Assembly: GCF_026248685.1 (NCBI RefSeq)
Contig: NZ_CP111041.1
Span: 310,001-374,000, forward strand
Direction: 5' to 3'
Length of the DNA stretch: 64,000 nt
DNA from: Haladaptatus caseinilyticus
GTDB lineage: Archaea; Halobacteriota; Halobacteria; Halobacteriales; Haladaptataceae
Shown here: in pieces, positions 24,312-32,717 of the stretch
Numbering within the stretch: position 1 is the first letter of the stretch
How the letters are laid out: every line of letters starts with the position of its first letter
Made by a program: the position numbers and the translations under genes
Notes under the pieces: generated by a model
Databases searched by the model: none
What the model was told of the DNA's origin: nothing
What the model saw: the letters and a program-made list of their open reading frames with translations, nothing else

Positions 24312-27125
24312 TTATCGGAGCTCGCCCCAGGTACCGACGAGTTCGCCGTTTACATACCGGCGCTGCTCGAAGCCAAGCGCGTTGCAAATGAGGGAGTGTC
24401 CCATGAACGACAGAGTGTAATCGGCCATGCCAAAAGGATGGAGTTCCCGCTGGTTTGCCGGCGGCAAGACAGAACCAATCACGTTGATTTCTGCATCGCC
24501 GGCAGACAACATACCGGCGCCGACGTCACCGTCTTCCCCGAGGATGCCAGCGACAGTGCCGCCGGCGTCTGTGAAGGCATCACTGTCGACGGTCCAGACT
24601 GGCGAATCATCACCCGTCGTATATCCGAGCTGAGATATTTTCCAGATTTCCTGCTGGATTGGTCTGACGTCCGTCAGTAGCGGGTGGTCGAGATCTCGAT
24701 TCGTGAGGTTTGGGAAGTTCGTCGTCCCGTGTTCGATGTCGTCAGACTCGATCGCCGCGGCTTGGCCGACATCGAGACGCCCGAGAAGGTTCATCCCAGC
24801 GTCGGTGAGTACGAGGTTACCGCCGGCTTCGACAAAGTCCTCGATAGCCGAGACATACCGTTGATCGTCGACGCCGTCATCGTGAGCGATGACGAGGTTG
24901 TCGTACCGGCGCTTGCCGGAGTTGCCTCGCATTAAGCGGCCAATCCGCACGTCGTGGACGCGCAGGCCTTTGATCGTCCCCTCTTCGAGAAATGGCTCGA
25001 GATCCTCGAAGAACTGCATCGGGTTGACGACGTATTCGCGCTGAGAGTAGCCGAGAACCTCTTCGGGGTTTGGATATTCGTCCTCCGTCTCGAGGAGAAC
25101 CATCTCGACGTCGATGTCGGCATCACCATCATACTCGATCGACCAGTCGCCGTTATCCGGATCAGGGACATAGAAGTGACTCAGACCATCAGCAATCGGG
25201 CCGGCAAGATCGATTTCACGGACAGTTTGACCGCCGGGGTTGACCAGCTTGACGACACCTTCGTCGATGCCGTGGGCATCGAACTGTACCGCTAGTGAGT
25301 GCGTACTGCGATCCGACGATGCACTCGCACTCCCGCCCGGACCCGGGTGAACGGTCTCATGACGGCGTTGAACCCGGGTAGCACGGGGATTGCTCTTACC
25401 GTTGCCGTTGCCCTTGCCGGGGGTCTCGTCAGTATATGGGAGATCTGCCGATCGACGTGTCAGGACATCAGAGCCGACGTAGGCGGTGTTTTGTCCACCA
25501 GTCGCTACGGTTGCGTTGGTCTCCGCGGCAGTCATCTCGGCGTACTCGCGCATCGAGATACGGTAGGCCATTTCGAGGCGGCGTTCGATGAACGGCTTGA
25601 AATCATAGCCGTCTCGGAGCACCAGCTCGGGTGCAACCGTCACGGCACCGAGGCCACCGAACTCCTCGGGCTGTCCTGCCCAGCCAAGCAACCCGCCGGT
25701 GATCTGGTAACTCAGCGAATCGTAGATCGTCCCATAGTCCAACAATCGTTCCGGGACATATCCCTCGATGCCGTGGATAGCTTCACTGGCGCGAGACGTG
25801 TCGTTAGCGATTGACTCAGGGCTCTCCCAGTGATCCGTCATTCCGTCACCAATTCGGATATTGACCTCATCCAAGTTGTGGGTCCCGTTGTGGTCGTAGG
25901 GCGCATTGGACTCGAGGTTCAATACCATAGAATCCGACAGATCCATCATGTGATAGTCACAAAGGTACTCGACGTTGTCGTATCCCCGCAAGTGTTCGAC
26001 GACCGCCAACGCATCCGGAACCATGTCCTCGTATCCCCGACCTTGCGGGTCGTCAGGACGGACTTCGGGAGTATTTTCGGGCTCGGCGGGCCAGTATCCA
26101 GGATACACCCATCCCATTGTCGGGTACTGCCGGTTGGTGTCCCCGACGGCTGCGTTACCCCGATCATATCGGAACCGCTCCGTGCCGCCCCACCACGTCT
26201 CAAATTCGTACTGTGGCTTCCGGGCGACCCAGCCGTCCGGGTTGATAAAGACGAATACGATGACGATGTCGTCGAGAACGTCCTCGAAGTCGTCAGCGAC
26301 GCCCTTCGTAGCTTCCTCGATAATACGTGTGCCGGCCACGCGACCTGCAGGTTCGTCGCCGTGGATGCTAAGTGAGAAGACGACCTTGTCTTTCTCGGCA
26401 AATGACGCCTCGTCTTGAATATCTTTTGTCACTTCCGCAACGTAGACGTCTTTCGGGTCGGAATCTTCGTTCGTGTACAGGTTCTCCCACCCCGGACTGT
26501 GGCCGATAGCGTGCACTCGGAGCCGATCCGAGTACTCCGTAGCCAAATAATGGAGTCCTTGGTCCAGTTCGCTGTGGGAAACGAAATCGCGTGCATCCTC
26601 TACCTTTGGGAAAACACGGTCATTGTAGGCATCGCCGAGCTTCCAAAATGGGTTTGATCCCGGTGAGAAGTCGACATACTCGATGCCGCCGAGTTCGAGA
26701 GCATCCGTGAGCTCGGCGGTGGTGAGATAGGCGTGGGCTGCAGGTGTTGGCTTCTCGCGAGTCACAACTTTCGGGGGCAATTCGTCTTCCTCGATGTCCC
26801 AGTTCGGCTCACCATACTCGTCGTAGAACGCATTGAGGGAATCCGTATCCTCGAACTCGATGACCAGCGTTACTTGGTGGCCATCGGGTGCGGCGTTAAT
26901 GGCAAACTCTGCGAGGTCAGTCATCGCGCCGTCGGTGACCTCAGCCGATACCGCACTCGGCACGGTGAGCGCGGCACCGGTCGCAGCCGCGACGCTCAGA
27001 AACGTACGACGGCCGATCGAGCAGTCGTCGAACGCGGTCTTCTCGAGTTCCACTGCATCATCGACAGTGTATCGATCCGTTTCGTCGTGAGATTCAGGTA
27101 GTTTGTGCTGTCGGTCGTTGCTCAT
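24312..27125 (-). CDS. Tat-exported M14 zinc carboxypeptidase, multidomain
   Basis: A 937-residue secreted protein. After 38 polar residues comes a Tat signal (GRRTFLSVAAATGAALTV, cleaved near SAVSA). The peptidase domain has SLSIHGDEPAG (zinc ligands His and Glu), a third ligand in EYLCDYHMMDL, and substrate residues near NPDGW. A Gly/Asn/Lys linker (about residues 590-630) leads to a beta-sandwich domain (VKLVNPGGQTVREIDL), then a DJ-1/glutamine-amidotransferase-like Rossmann part (YDNLVIAHDDGVDDQ; EDFVEAGGNLVLTDAG). It is much longer than simple M14 enzymes (~400). Predicted extracellular peptide trimming. Start at MSNDRQHKL; the longer frame adds 24 unlikely residues. Confidence 0.9.
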   Translation of the reverse strand: MSNDRQHKLPESHDETDRYTVDDAVELEKTAFDDCSIGRRTFLSVAAATGAALTVPSAVSAEVTDGAMTDLAEFAINAAPDGHQVTLVIEFEDTDSLNAFYDEYGEPNWDIEEDELPPKVVTREKPTPAAHAYLTTAELTDALELGGIEYVDFSPGSNPFWKLGDAYNDRVFPKVEDARDFVSHSELDQGLHYLATEYSDRLRVHAIGHSPGWENLYTNEDSDPKDVYVAEVTKDIQDEASFAEKDKVVFSLSIHGDEPAGRVAGTRIIEEATKGVADDFEDVLDDIVIVFVFINPDGWVARKPQYEFETWWGGTERFRYDRGNAAVGDTNRQYPTMGWVYPGYWPAEPENTPEVRPDDPQGRGYEDMVPDALAVVEHLRGYDNVEYLCDYHMMDLSDSMVLNLESNAPYDHNGTHNLDEVNIRIGDGMTDHWESPESIANDTSRASEAIHGIEGYVPERLLDYGTIYDSLSYQITGGLLGWAGQPEEFGGLGAVTVAPELVLRDGYDFKPFIERRLEMAYRISMREYAEMTAAETNATVATGGQNTAYVGSDVLTRRSADLPYTDETPGKGNGNGKSNPRATRVQRRHETVHPGPGGSASASSDRSTHSLAVQFDAHGIDEGVVKLVNPGGQTVREIDLAGPIADGLSHFYVPDPDNGDWSIEYDGDADIDVEMVLLETEDEYPNPEEVLGYSQREYVVNPMQFFEDLEPFLEEGTIKGLRVHDVRIGRLMRGNSGKRRYDNLVIAHDDGVDDQRYVSAIEDFVEAGGNLVLTDAGMNLLGRLDVGQAAAIESDDIEHGTTNFPNLTNRDLDHPLLTDVRPIQQEIWKISQLGYTTGDDSPVWTVDSDAFTDAGGTVAGILGEDGDVGAGMLSAGDAEINVIGSVLPPANQRELHPFGMADYTLSFMGHSLICNALGFEQRRYVNGELVGTWGELR

Positions 27126-27470
27126 AGTCAATAATTGTGTGGAATTAAATCCCACACAAGATTGATTATATATCTGTATTCGCTTAATACCGAACAAATC
27201 CGTGCAACTTGTCCGAGAAACGAATGTTTATAATCATTCTATAATAATATGAACGGTTGGAAAAGCGGTTTGCGGGAATAGAGGAAATAATTGGTCTTGC
27301 TTATGTCGTGAGGGTCACCGACGGTGCCTATGAAGTGAAGTACTGTCGACTCGATCTTTCGGAGGTGCTTACGGAGTTCAATAGCAGAGATAAATGTGTC
27401 AGCTAATCGGCGGCCACGTTCTTCCATCGATTTACCCTGCTTCCAAATCCCATGACTGGGAAACGATTGA
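27126..27470. other. Spacer between carboxypeptidase and HTH regulator
   Basis: No gene supported. AT-rich bases 27150-27190 likely hold the promoter of the minus-strand carboxypeptidase. Confidence 0.4.
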
Positions 27471-27860
27471 CTATTTTGAAGAATGATCTTCGAGATACGT
27501 ATCACGGAACTCCTGTATAAGCTGTCCAGTTTCAGCATACCACTGGTTGAGCATTCGTTGGAGTTCGTCCGCTATCTCGTCCGGGTCGGAGACTCGATAC
27601 ACGTGGTGATAGCCTCCCTTTGGACAGCTTTCTTGTTCCTGCACAGCAACTCCTGCCTCCTCGAGCCGTTTGACCGAGCGGTACGCGGTCGTCCGCTCTT
27701 TATTGATAAACTCCGCAACGTGATCCACAGTAAGCGGCTCAGAAGATTCCGCTAACAGTCTAAAGACACCTCTGTCGAGCTTGTTCAACCCGAGCATACT
27801 GTCAAGAAGACCTTCCCACTCCCGCTCATTCTGGAGTTGTTTTTCTACGGCTTCTGGCAT
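27471..27860 (-). CDS. TrmB/MarR-like winged-helix regulator with single Cys
   Basis: A 129-residue protein: N-terminal coil, winged helix (LNKLDRGVFRLLAE ... VAEFINKERTTAYRSVKRLEEAG), then the conserved strip CPKGGYHHVYRVSDPDEIA and a C-terminal helix used for dimerisation (MLNQWYAETGQLIQEFRD). Haloarchaeal relatives of this form are found beside thiol, sulfur and redox genes; the Cys before KGGY could be a thiol switch. A perfect dyad 36 bases upstream and the divergent thioredoxin-reductase-like gene suggest local redox control. Confidence 0.83.
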   Translation of the reverse strand: MPEAVEKQLQNEREWEGLLDSMLGLNKLDRGVFRLLAESSEPLTVDHVAEFINKERTTAYRSVKRLEEAGVAVQEQESCPKGGYHHVYRVSDPDEIADELQRMLNQWYAETGQLIQEFRDTYLEDHSSK

Positions 27861-27895
27861 TGTTGTCGAGAATTAGTACTCCCCTCACATAAAGT

Positions 27896-27912
27896 TTGCA
27901 CAAAAAGTGCAA
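27896..27912. promoter_or_regulatory. Perfect operator-like dyad TTGCAC-AAAAA-GTGCAA
   Basis: TTGCAC (27896-27901) and GTGCAA (27907-27912) are exact inverted arms around A5. It lies 36 bases before the minus-strand HTH start, in the region shared with the divergent flavoprotein gene, and is the right size for a winged-helix dimer. Confidence 0.6.
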
Positions 27913-28080
27913 TAGTTTTCAGAAGTAGATATCTCCCGAGCAATCGGCCAGGCTCACCTGACACCAAATTCACTGTAGTATCATGCCGTTAAAGAGCCAT
28001 AGGGTTGCGATTCGGTTTGTTCAACGACTCTCGCCTCCGGCAACGACAACCTTATGACTGCCGCCCTCATTGCAGATTCT

Positions 28081-29028
28081 ATGCAAACAACTGATACCCG
28101 TGATTTTGAATACGACGTTCTCATCATCGGCGGTGGACCTGCGGGGTTGAGTGCCGCCCTCCAGTTAGGGCGCTCGCTCCGCAGTGTCTTGATCTGTGAC
28201 AACGGTGAACCACGTAATAGCTCCGCAGCTGAATCCCATGGGTATCTGACGAGAGATGGTATCCCACCGGAGGAGCTCCATCAGCTCGGTCGTGAGGAAG
28301 TTGTGAGATACGGAGGCGAGTTCCGAGACACGAAAGTAACGGATGTGAGTAGAGACACCAACGGATTCACCAGTACTCTGGATTCCGGCGAGACCGTCAC
28401 GAGCCGGAAGGTCGTATTAGGGACTGGTGTCAAGGACGGCCTTCCCGACACCGATGGATTCGAGGAGTTCTGGGGAAAGGGCGTACATCATTGTCCCTAC
28501 TGTCACGGCTACGAAGTTCGAGGTGACCCGCTTGGTGTGGTGGTTACGGACCAACACATGATCGAGTACGCGACGCTCATCTACAATCTGAGTGACGACC
28601 TCGTCGTATTCACCGATGGCCGGGACGTCTTCGATGAAGAAGCGCGATCGATGTTCATCGACAGAGGAATCGAGATCGAAGACGAACCGATCGTCGCACT
28701 CACTGGCTCGGATGGTGGTCTTGAACACATCGTACTCGCGGATGGGAATGAGGTCACTCGCCACGCCCTCTTCTACGGCCCACCGATACGCCAGCATAGT
28801 GCGCTTGCGGAACGACTCGGTCTCGAAGTCAACCAGGAGGGGCTCGTCGAAACGATGCAATCCCAAGATGGTATCGGATTCACATCAGTTGAGGGACTTT
28901 TCGTTGCGGGCGACGCCGCGAGCGGGTCTCCTGCCTCGATCCCGTCCGCCGTCGCCGATGGACACACGGTCGGCGCGACCGTGAACATGGAACTGTCCAA
29001 GGAAGACTTCGACGGGAGGTGGGAATGA
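28081..29028 (+). CDS. Thioredoxin-reductase-like NAD(P)/FAD oxidoreductase
   Basis: A 315-residue flavoprotein: FAD motif VLIIGGGPAGLSAALQLGR at the N-terminus, redox pair CPYC (Cys138, Cys141) in HHCPYCHGYE, and the second FAD motif near VAGDAASGSPASIPSAV. The CPYCHGYE variant is typical of a TrxR-like subgroup that lacks an obvious thioredoxin partner, acting instead on small disulfides or bacillithiol-like compounds in bacteria; in haloarchaea the gamma-glutamylcysteine system is a possible partner (inference). A TATA-like CTTATG 25-30 bases upstream supports this ATG over 28054. It overlaps the methyltransferase start. Confidence 0.88.
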   Translation: MQTTDTRDFEYDVLIIGGGPAGLSAALQLGRSLRSVLICDNGEPRNSSAAESHGYLTRDGIPPEELHQLGREEVVRYGGEFRDTKVTDVSRDTNGFTSTLDSGETVTSRKVVLGTGVKDGLPDTDGFEEFWGKGVHHCPYCHGYEVRGDPLGVVVTDQHMIEYATLIYNLSDDLVVFTDGRDVFDEEARSMFIDRGIEIEDEPIVALTGSDGGLEHIVLADGNEVTRHALFYGPPIRQHSALAERLGLEVNQEGLVETMQSQDGIGFTSVEGLFVAGDAASGSPASIPSAVADGHTVGATVNMELSKEDFDGRWE

Positions 29029-29702
29029 TGGACGAGCCTCTTGCGGACCTCGCCGATCGCTTCTCACAAATCGCCGATCATTACGACGACAAGCACGGCA
29101 GCCAAGAGAAGCCGATCTACAATGCGTGTGCCTCACTCGTCATCGAACTCGCAGACCCTCGCCCCGACGATGTCGTCCTCGATCTCGGAACGGGGACGGG
29201 CCTTATTGCACTCGCGTTGGCTGATGAGGCTTGTCACGTCGTCGGTCGCGATATCAGTGACACGATGATAGAACAGGCGCGGTCGAAGGCCTCCGACAGC
29301 CGTCTCGAGAACGTGGAGTTCGGCTACGGTGAGTTCCGCAACCCGCACTACGACGGAGAAGTAGATATCGTCGTCTCGAACTTCGCCCTACACCACCTCT
29401 CCGATGAAAAAAAGCGCGAGGCTATTGAGGCCATCGTCGATCTCGGCCCACGTCGGTTCGTTCTCGGGGACGCGATGTTCTTCGGCTCACCCGACCCTGA
29501 TGAACCGCTATTCGGCCACGGGGTCGATGCAGCTAGCGTCGGGATGCTCGTGAACGTACTCACTGATCTCGGAACCGTCGTTACGACTGTCGAGCGTGTC
29601 CACGACCAGGTAGGAGTCCTTGTCGCTGAACAGCTCGATGAAAACGGGGAACGAGATATCGTCTCAACGGAGTCCACGACTGACGGGGGCGCACACGAGT
29701 AA
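29028..29702 (+). CDS. Class I SAM-dependent methyltransferase
   Basis: A 224-residue methyltransferase with SAM motifs VVLDLGTGTGLIALALAD and VVGRDISDTMIEQAR, plus motif IVVSNFALHHLSDEKK. It overlaps the flavoprotein stop (ATGATGA), so the two are translationally coupled; an ATG three bases earlier is possible. Substrate unknown; UbiE- or arsenic-type small molecule methylation are options. No cysteine pattern of ArsM is present, so I do not assign arsM. Confidence 0.82.
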   Translation: MDEPLADLADRFSQIADHYDDKHGSQEKPIYNACASLVIELADPRPDDVVLDLGTGTGLIALALADEACHVVGRDISDTMIEQARSKASDSRLENVEFGYGEFRNPHYDGEVDIVVSNFALHHLSDEKKREAIEAIVDLGPRRFVLGDAMFFGSPDPDEPLFGHGVDAASVGMLVNVLTDLGTVVTTVERVHDQVGVLVAEQLDENGERDIVSTESTTDGGAHE

Positions 29703-30013
29703 AGAAACGTCCTTTTGCGCGGAGTTTACCAGCAGTTGAGGGGTCCAGCGTGTTAGATTCAGGGCGCGTATCTGGTACATCGGTCGCGCTCAATGGAGAG
29801 AAGGAAAGCTTGCGACGGAGAATTTCGAGCAGGTGGAGATTCGGCTCGAACACGAAAGCCATTACGACTGAATTACCTTTGTTCCGTTCCGGGATTCAGA
29901 TGCTGGTTCATTGACGAAGCACTTCGGGAAATTCGCTGTAGTATCGAACAGGGCTCATTGCCTAGCAGCCGTTTGTCGTGATTCGAGGTAAGTATTAATC
30001 AGATAATAGAAAA
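29703..30013. other. No gene seen
   Basis: A 62-codon plus frame at 29793 has basic composition and no motif. I see no other feature. Confidence 0.35.
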
Positions 30014-30454
30014 ATGCCAACCGTCTATATGAAGTGGAGGCCTGAGGGATCCAGTATACGCCGCCTAGATAGTCTCTTAGATCACGACGGAGCTACTGCC
30101 ATCCATTTCTCTTCCACATCGGTGATTTCGATACCAACCGATGCTACACTCCCAACGTCGGAGCCCTCGTTCGACACACTGTTTACATTCCTTGCTAATC
30201 AACAGCAGTGCTCTAACCTCTCCCCTCTCACGACAACGCAGGGAACACCGATTTTCCATCAGGCACTCGTTGATGTGCTTACGCACTCGCTCGCTGTCTC
30301 TCGCGAACGTCTTCGGCTGAATTTGTACTACCTCCCGAAGTTGGCTGATCACAACCTGCTCGAGTATGATTCGAAGGAGGAAGCGATTTAATATCGGAAC
30401 AACGACCGGCTTGAGGCACTTCTGGAGATTGGCCACCACTCGGCGCTGGAATAA
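30014..30454 (+). pseudogene. DUF7344-like regulator with in-frame TAA and degraded N-terminus
   Basis: The C-terminal part (LYYLPKLADHNLLEYDSKEE) is the winged-helix tail seen in haloarchaeal DUF7344 proteins. The frame stops at TAA 30389-30391, but continues in the same frame as YRNNDRLEALLEIGHHSALE to TAA 30452-30454, which is exactly the usual family C-terminus. One codon change (for example CAA to TAA) explains the stop. The middle of the protein (residues 55-75) also lacks the usual RRRYVL signature, so decay is probably advanced. Confidence 0.6.
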
Positions 30455-30624
30455 TTGCAGGTTGAGGTCTAGCGTCCGCTTCCGGTGGGGGTAGTGATGA
30501 ATGCTATTAGACAGAAAAGTTCCATTAATTTCTTAACCGTGGCCCCAGTCAGCCGACTCGTCAAGGGCAGTAGCGACAATAACACCCTGCCATATCAGGG
30601 CAGCTGTTCTTGTAGGAGGAACCA

Positions 30625-30909
30625 ATGAAAATGAACGCGACAGACACCGGAAATGGATCACTACGTGATAGTGCACCTCGTTCACTAGCCAACCAGATTC
30701 TCAATGCAATTACGGAGGTAGATGACCGCTCAGTCGACGACTTCGAACCATTGTACGAGGTGATCGATCCAGACGCCCTTGATGCGCTCTTTGCACCACA
30801 AGTCGATGGGTCGTCACGAGCAGTTGGTAACATCTCGTTTCAATATGCAGGTTACTGGGTGACCGTGTCGAGTGACGGTGCTGTTGAGATTGACCCCGAA
30901 AAGCGATAG
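30625..30909 (+). CDS. HalOD1 output-domain protein
   Basis: A 94-residue single HalOD1 domain, recognised by the N-terminal NQILNAITEVDDRSVDDFEPLYEVIDPDALDALF pattern (quoted only in part: LYEVIDPDALDALF) and the C-terminal strand ISFQYAGYWVTVSSDG. It is a haloarchaeal output or partner domain of two-component and HTH_10 networks; biochemical function unknown. GGAGGA lies six bases before the ATG, a good ribosome site in a clade where many genes are leaderless. Confidence 0.85.
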   Translation: MKMNATDTGNGSLRDSAPRSLANQILNAITEVDDRSVDDFEPLYEVIDPDALDALFAPQVDGSSRAVGNISFQYAGYWVTVSSDGAVEIDPEKR

Positions 30910-31052
30910 GTGCATGAAGGAGTGAGCAGTGATACTTCTCATTCTGTTGCTCGTAGCGTTTACTGGGATTTGTCCATTGCTTCGATCATAACGCATCTCC
31001 GTTGGCTTTCCAGCGGGGATTAAACTGCTCAGAGCGAACATCAGACGAATCA

Positions 31053-31721
31053 ATGGCAACTCTTGTTGATCTCTCACTTCCAGCGGCGGAGTTTCCCTCG
31101 GTCGGTTACTCACTGCAGAGACGGAGACACAAATCGAATTCGAGCGAATCGTCCCCATTGGAACGAATGCCATTCCCTTATTCTGGGCCAGAAATGCAGA
31201 TTGAGATGATTTCGAGCACAGTGTTTGGGCTCACGAGCAGGTCCAAGAGGTTGTTGTGATCGAAGAGGTTGACGATCGGCGATTGTATCTCCTGAATTGG
31301 GATGTACCTAATGGCGGATTTTTTGAGGAATTTACTGTCGCCGAGACGATCGTTCGAAGCGCCAATGCTACGACACTGAAACGTGCGGGTTCGAGATCCT
31401 CTTTCCTAATCCGGAAGAGCTCACCACGTTCCATAACCATTGCCGCGAGAACGATATTCAGTACACGATCAGTCAGATGCAGACGCTGACCGAGGCAGGT
31501 GATTATCTCCTAGGAGGTGTGCCCACCGAAAAACAGCGTGATGCACTGTTATCGGCCCTTCAACACGGGTACTTTCAGACACCTCGGCAAGTCACGCTGT
31601 CTGAATTGGCGGAGGTATTCGACATTGGCCTGCAGTCGCTCTCCGATCTAATTCGAAGTGGGATAAAGCACTACTTGAGCATGTGCTTCTGAACGCTTCT
31701 GAGTCGATACAACATGAGTAA
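31053..31721 (+). pseudogene. HTH_10 (bacterio-opsin activator-type) regulator, multiply broken
   Basis: Joining frames recovers a full-length family member: MATLVDLSLPAAEFP at 31053, frameshift, LLTAETETQIEFERIVP, an in-frame TGA at 31202-31204, then VDDRRLYLLNWDVPNGGFFE, a frameshift near 31370, CGFEILFPNPEELTTFH, and the HTH_10 domain QRDALLSALQHGYFQTPRQV with TLSELAEVFDIGLQSLSDLI, another frameshift near 31655, LLEHVLLNASESIQHE. At least three frameshifts and one stop make it a clear pseudogene. The intact protein would have about 220 residues. Confidence 0.8.
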
Positions 31722-31803
31722 GGCGTTCTGACACGGTTACACAAAAATACCTTGTTCGAACAGCCCCAGTACTTGTTCAATTCGTCCTGGTACGCCCAAC
31801 AAT

Positions 31804-32133
31804 ATGACCAAGCATGAGCGTCCCGTGCTTTCACCGAGTAAGGCGTGTCAGATATTGTCTAGCTCGTATCGACGTCACCTTCTCTCCTACCTCCAAACAA
31901 GGGATGCTGACGTCGCGGATTTTGACGAGCTTGTCACATACATTCATATGAAGAGTGAGAAGGAAGCGACAACTGAGCAGGTGCGAATCTTACTTCTTCA
32001 CATCCACCTTCCGAAGCTCGCTAAGTATGGGGTCATCGAATATGACCGGCAAAATAAGGACGTTCGCTACCATGATGACACGAATCTTGAAAGTGTTCTC
32101 GATATTCTCCCTCCGAGTAACGGCTCACTGTGA
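31804..32133 (+). CDS. DUF7344-like winged-helix protein
   Basis: A 109-residue protein with the family layout: start VLSPSKACQILSSSYRRHLL, middle FDELVTYIHMKSEKEATTE, and wing ILLLHIHLPKLAKYGVIEYD. Members are small haloarchaeal DNA-binding-like regulators that often sit next to HTH_10 or HalOD1 genes, as here. It appears intact, unlike its neighbour at 30.0 kb. Confidence 0.8.
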   Translation: MTKHERPVLSPSKACQILSSSYRRHLLSYLQTRDADVADFDELVTYIHMKSEKEATTEQVRILLLHIHLPKLAKYGVIEYDRQNKDVRYHDDTNLESVLDILPPSNGSL

Positions 32134-32434
32134 ATTCTCATTGGCGTGTTGCCTGTGTCCCCCTCCTCTCCGACCACAAATGCGGTGGCGGTTACAACGT
32201 CTCCCACTCCCACTGGTTTGTAGCCGAAAGCCGCCGATACAACTGCCGTACTTACGAGTAGCCGTACTGAGTCCGTTCCAAACTGAGTCAATTCGGGACG
32301 TCCACAACCGCGTTTGTGTGGGAGTTTGTGTGCGAAATGAGTTCCAGTGAGCCTGTTGCTCTCATGTGAATCGCATACTGAACCAGCTTCTGGCCGCCAG
32401 TAGTTTGATGGTACTGACTGGACTAGCAAGCCGT

Positions 32435-32596
32435 ATGCCACGACAATTTAGCTGTGTAGTCGAGGGATGTGACTTTACTGCGGAAGGAGTAACTGAAGAA
32501 GAGGTGCTTGAGGAGGTCCAAGAACATGCAAATACTGAACATCCCGATACGGATGTCGAAGAAAGCATGATTCGAGATAATATCGAGCAAGCATAG
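32435..32596 (+). CDS. DUF1059 small protein
   Basis: A 53-residue acidic protein (MPRQFSCVVEGCDFTAEGVT...) with Cys-x5-Cys and HANTEHPD, matching small DUF1059 proteins that resemble half of a zinc finger (two Cys, two His). Function unknown. The start at 32435 is preferred to 32366, which would add a hydrophobic leader not found in the family. Confidence 0.78.
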   Translation: MPRQFSCVVEGCDFTAEGVTEEEVLEEVQEHANTEHPDTDVEESMIRDNIEQA

Positions 32597-32717
32597 ATCG
32601 ATCATCCGTCGATCACCATTTCTTGTGTTTTTATGAGCATCCATTTTGTCCATTACTGTCGGTCGAACATTCCATCGGTATGGATTAAATTCGACCCAGT
32701 GAAGGATCGGAGGAACC

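Noticed and set aside
29028-29702. arsM-type annotation of the methyltransferase
   Set aside because: Lacks the arsenic-binding cysteines found in the gene at 16149-16976.
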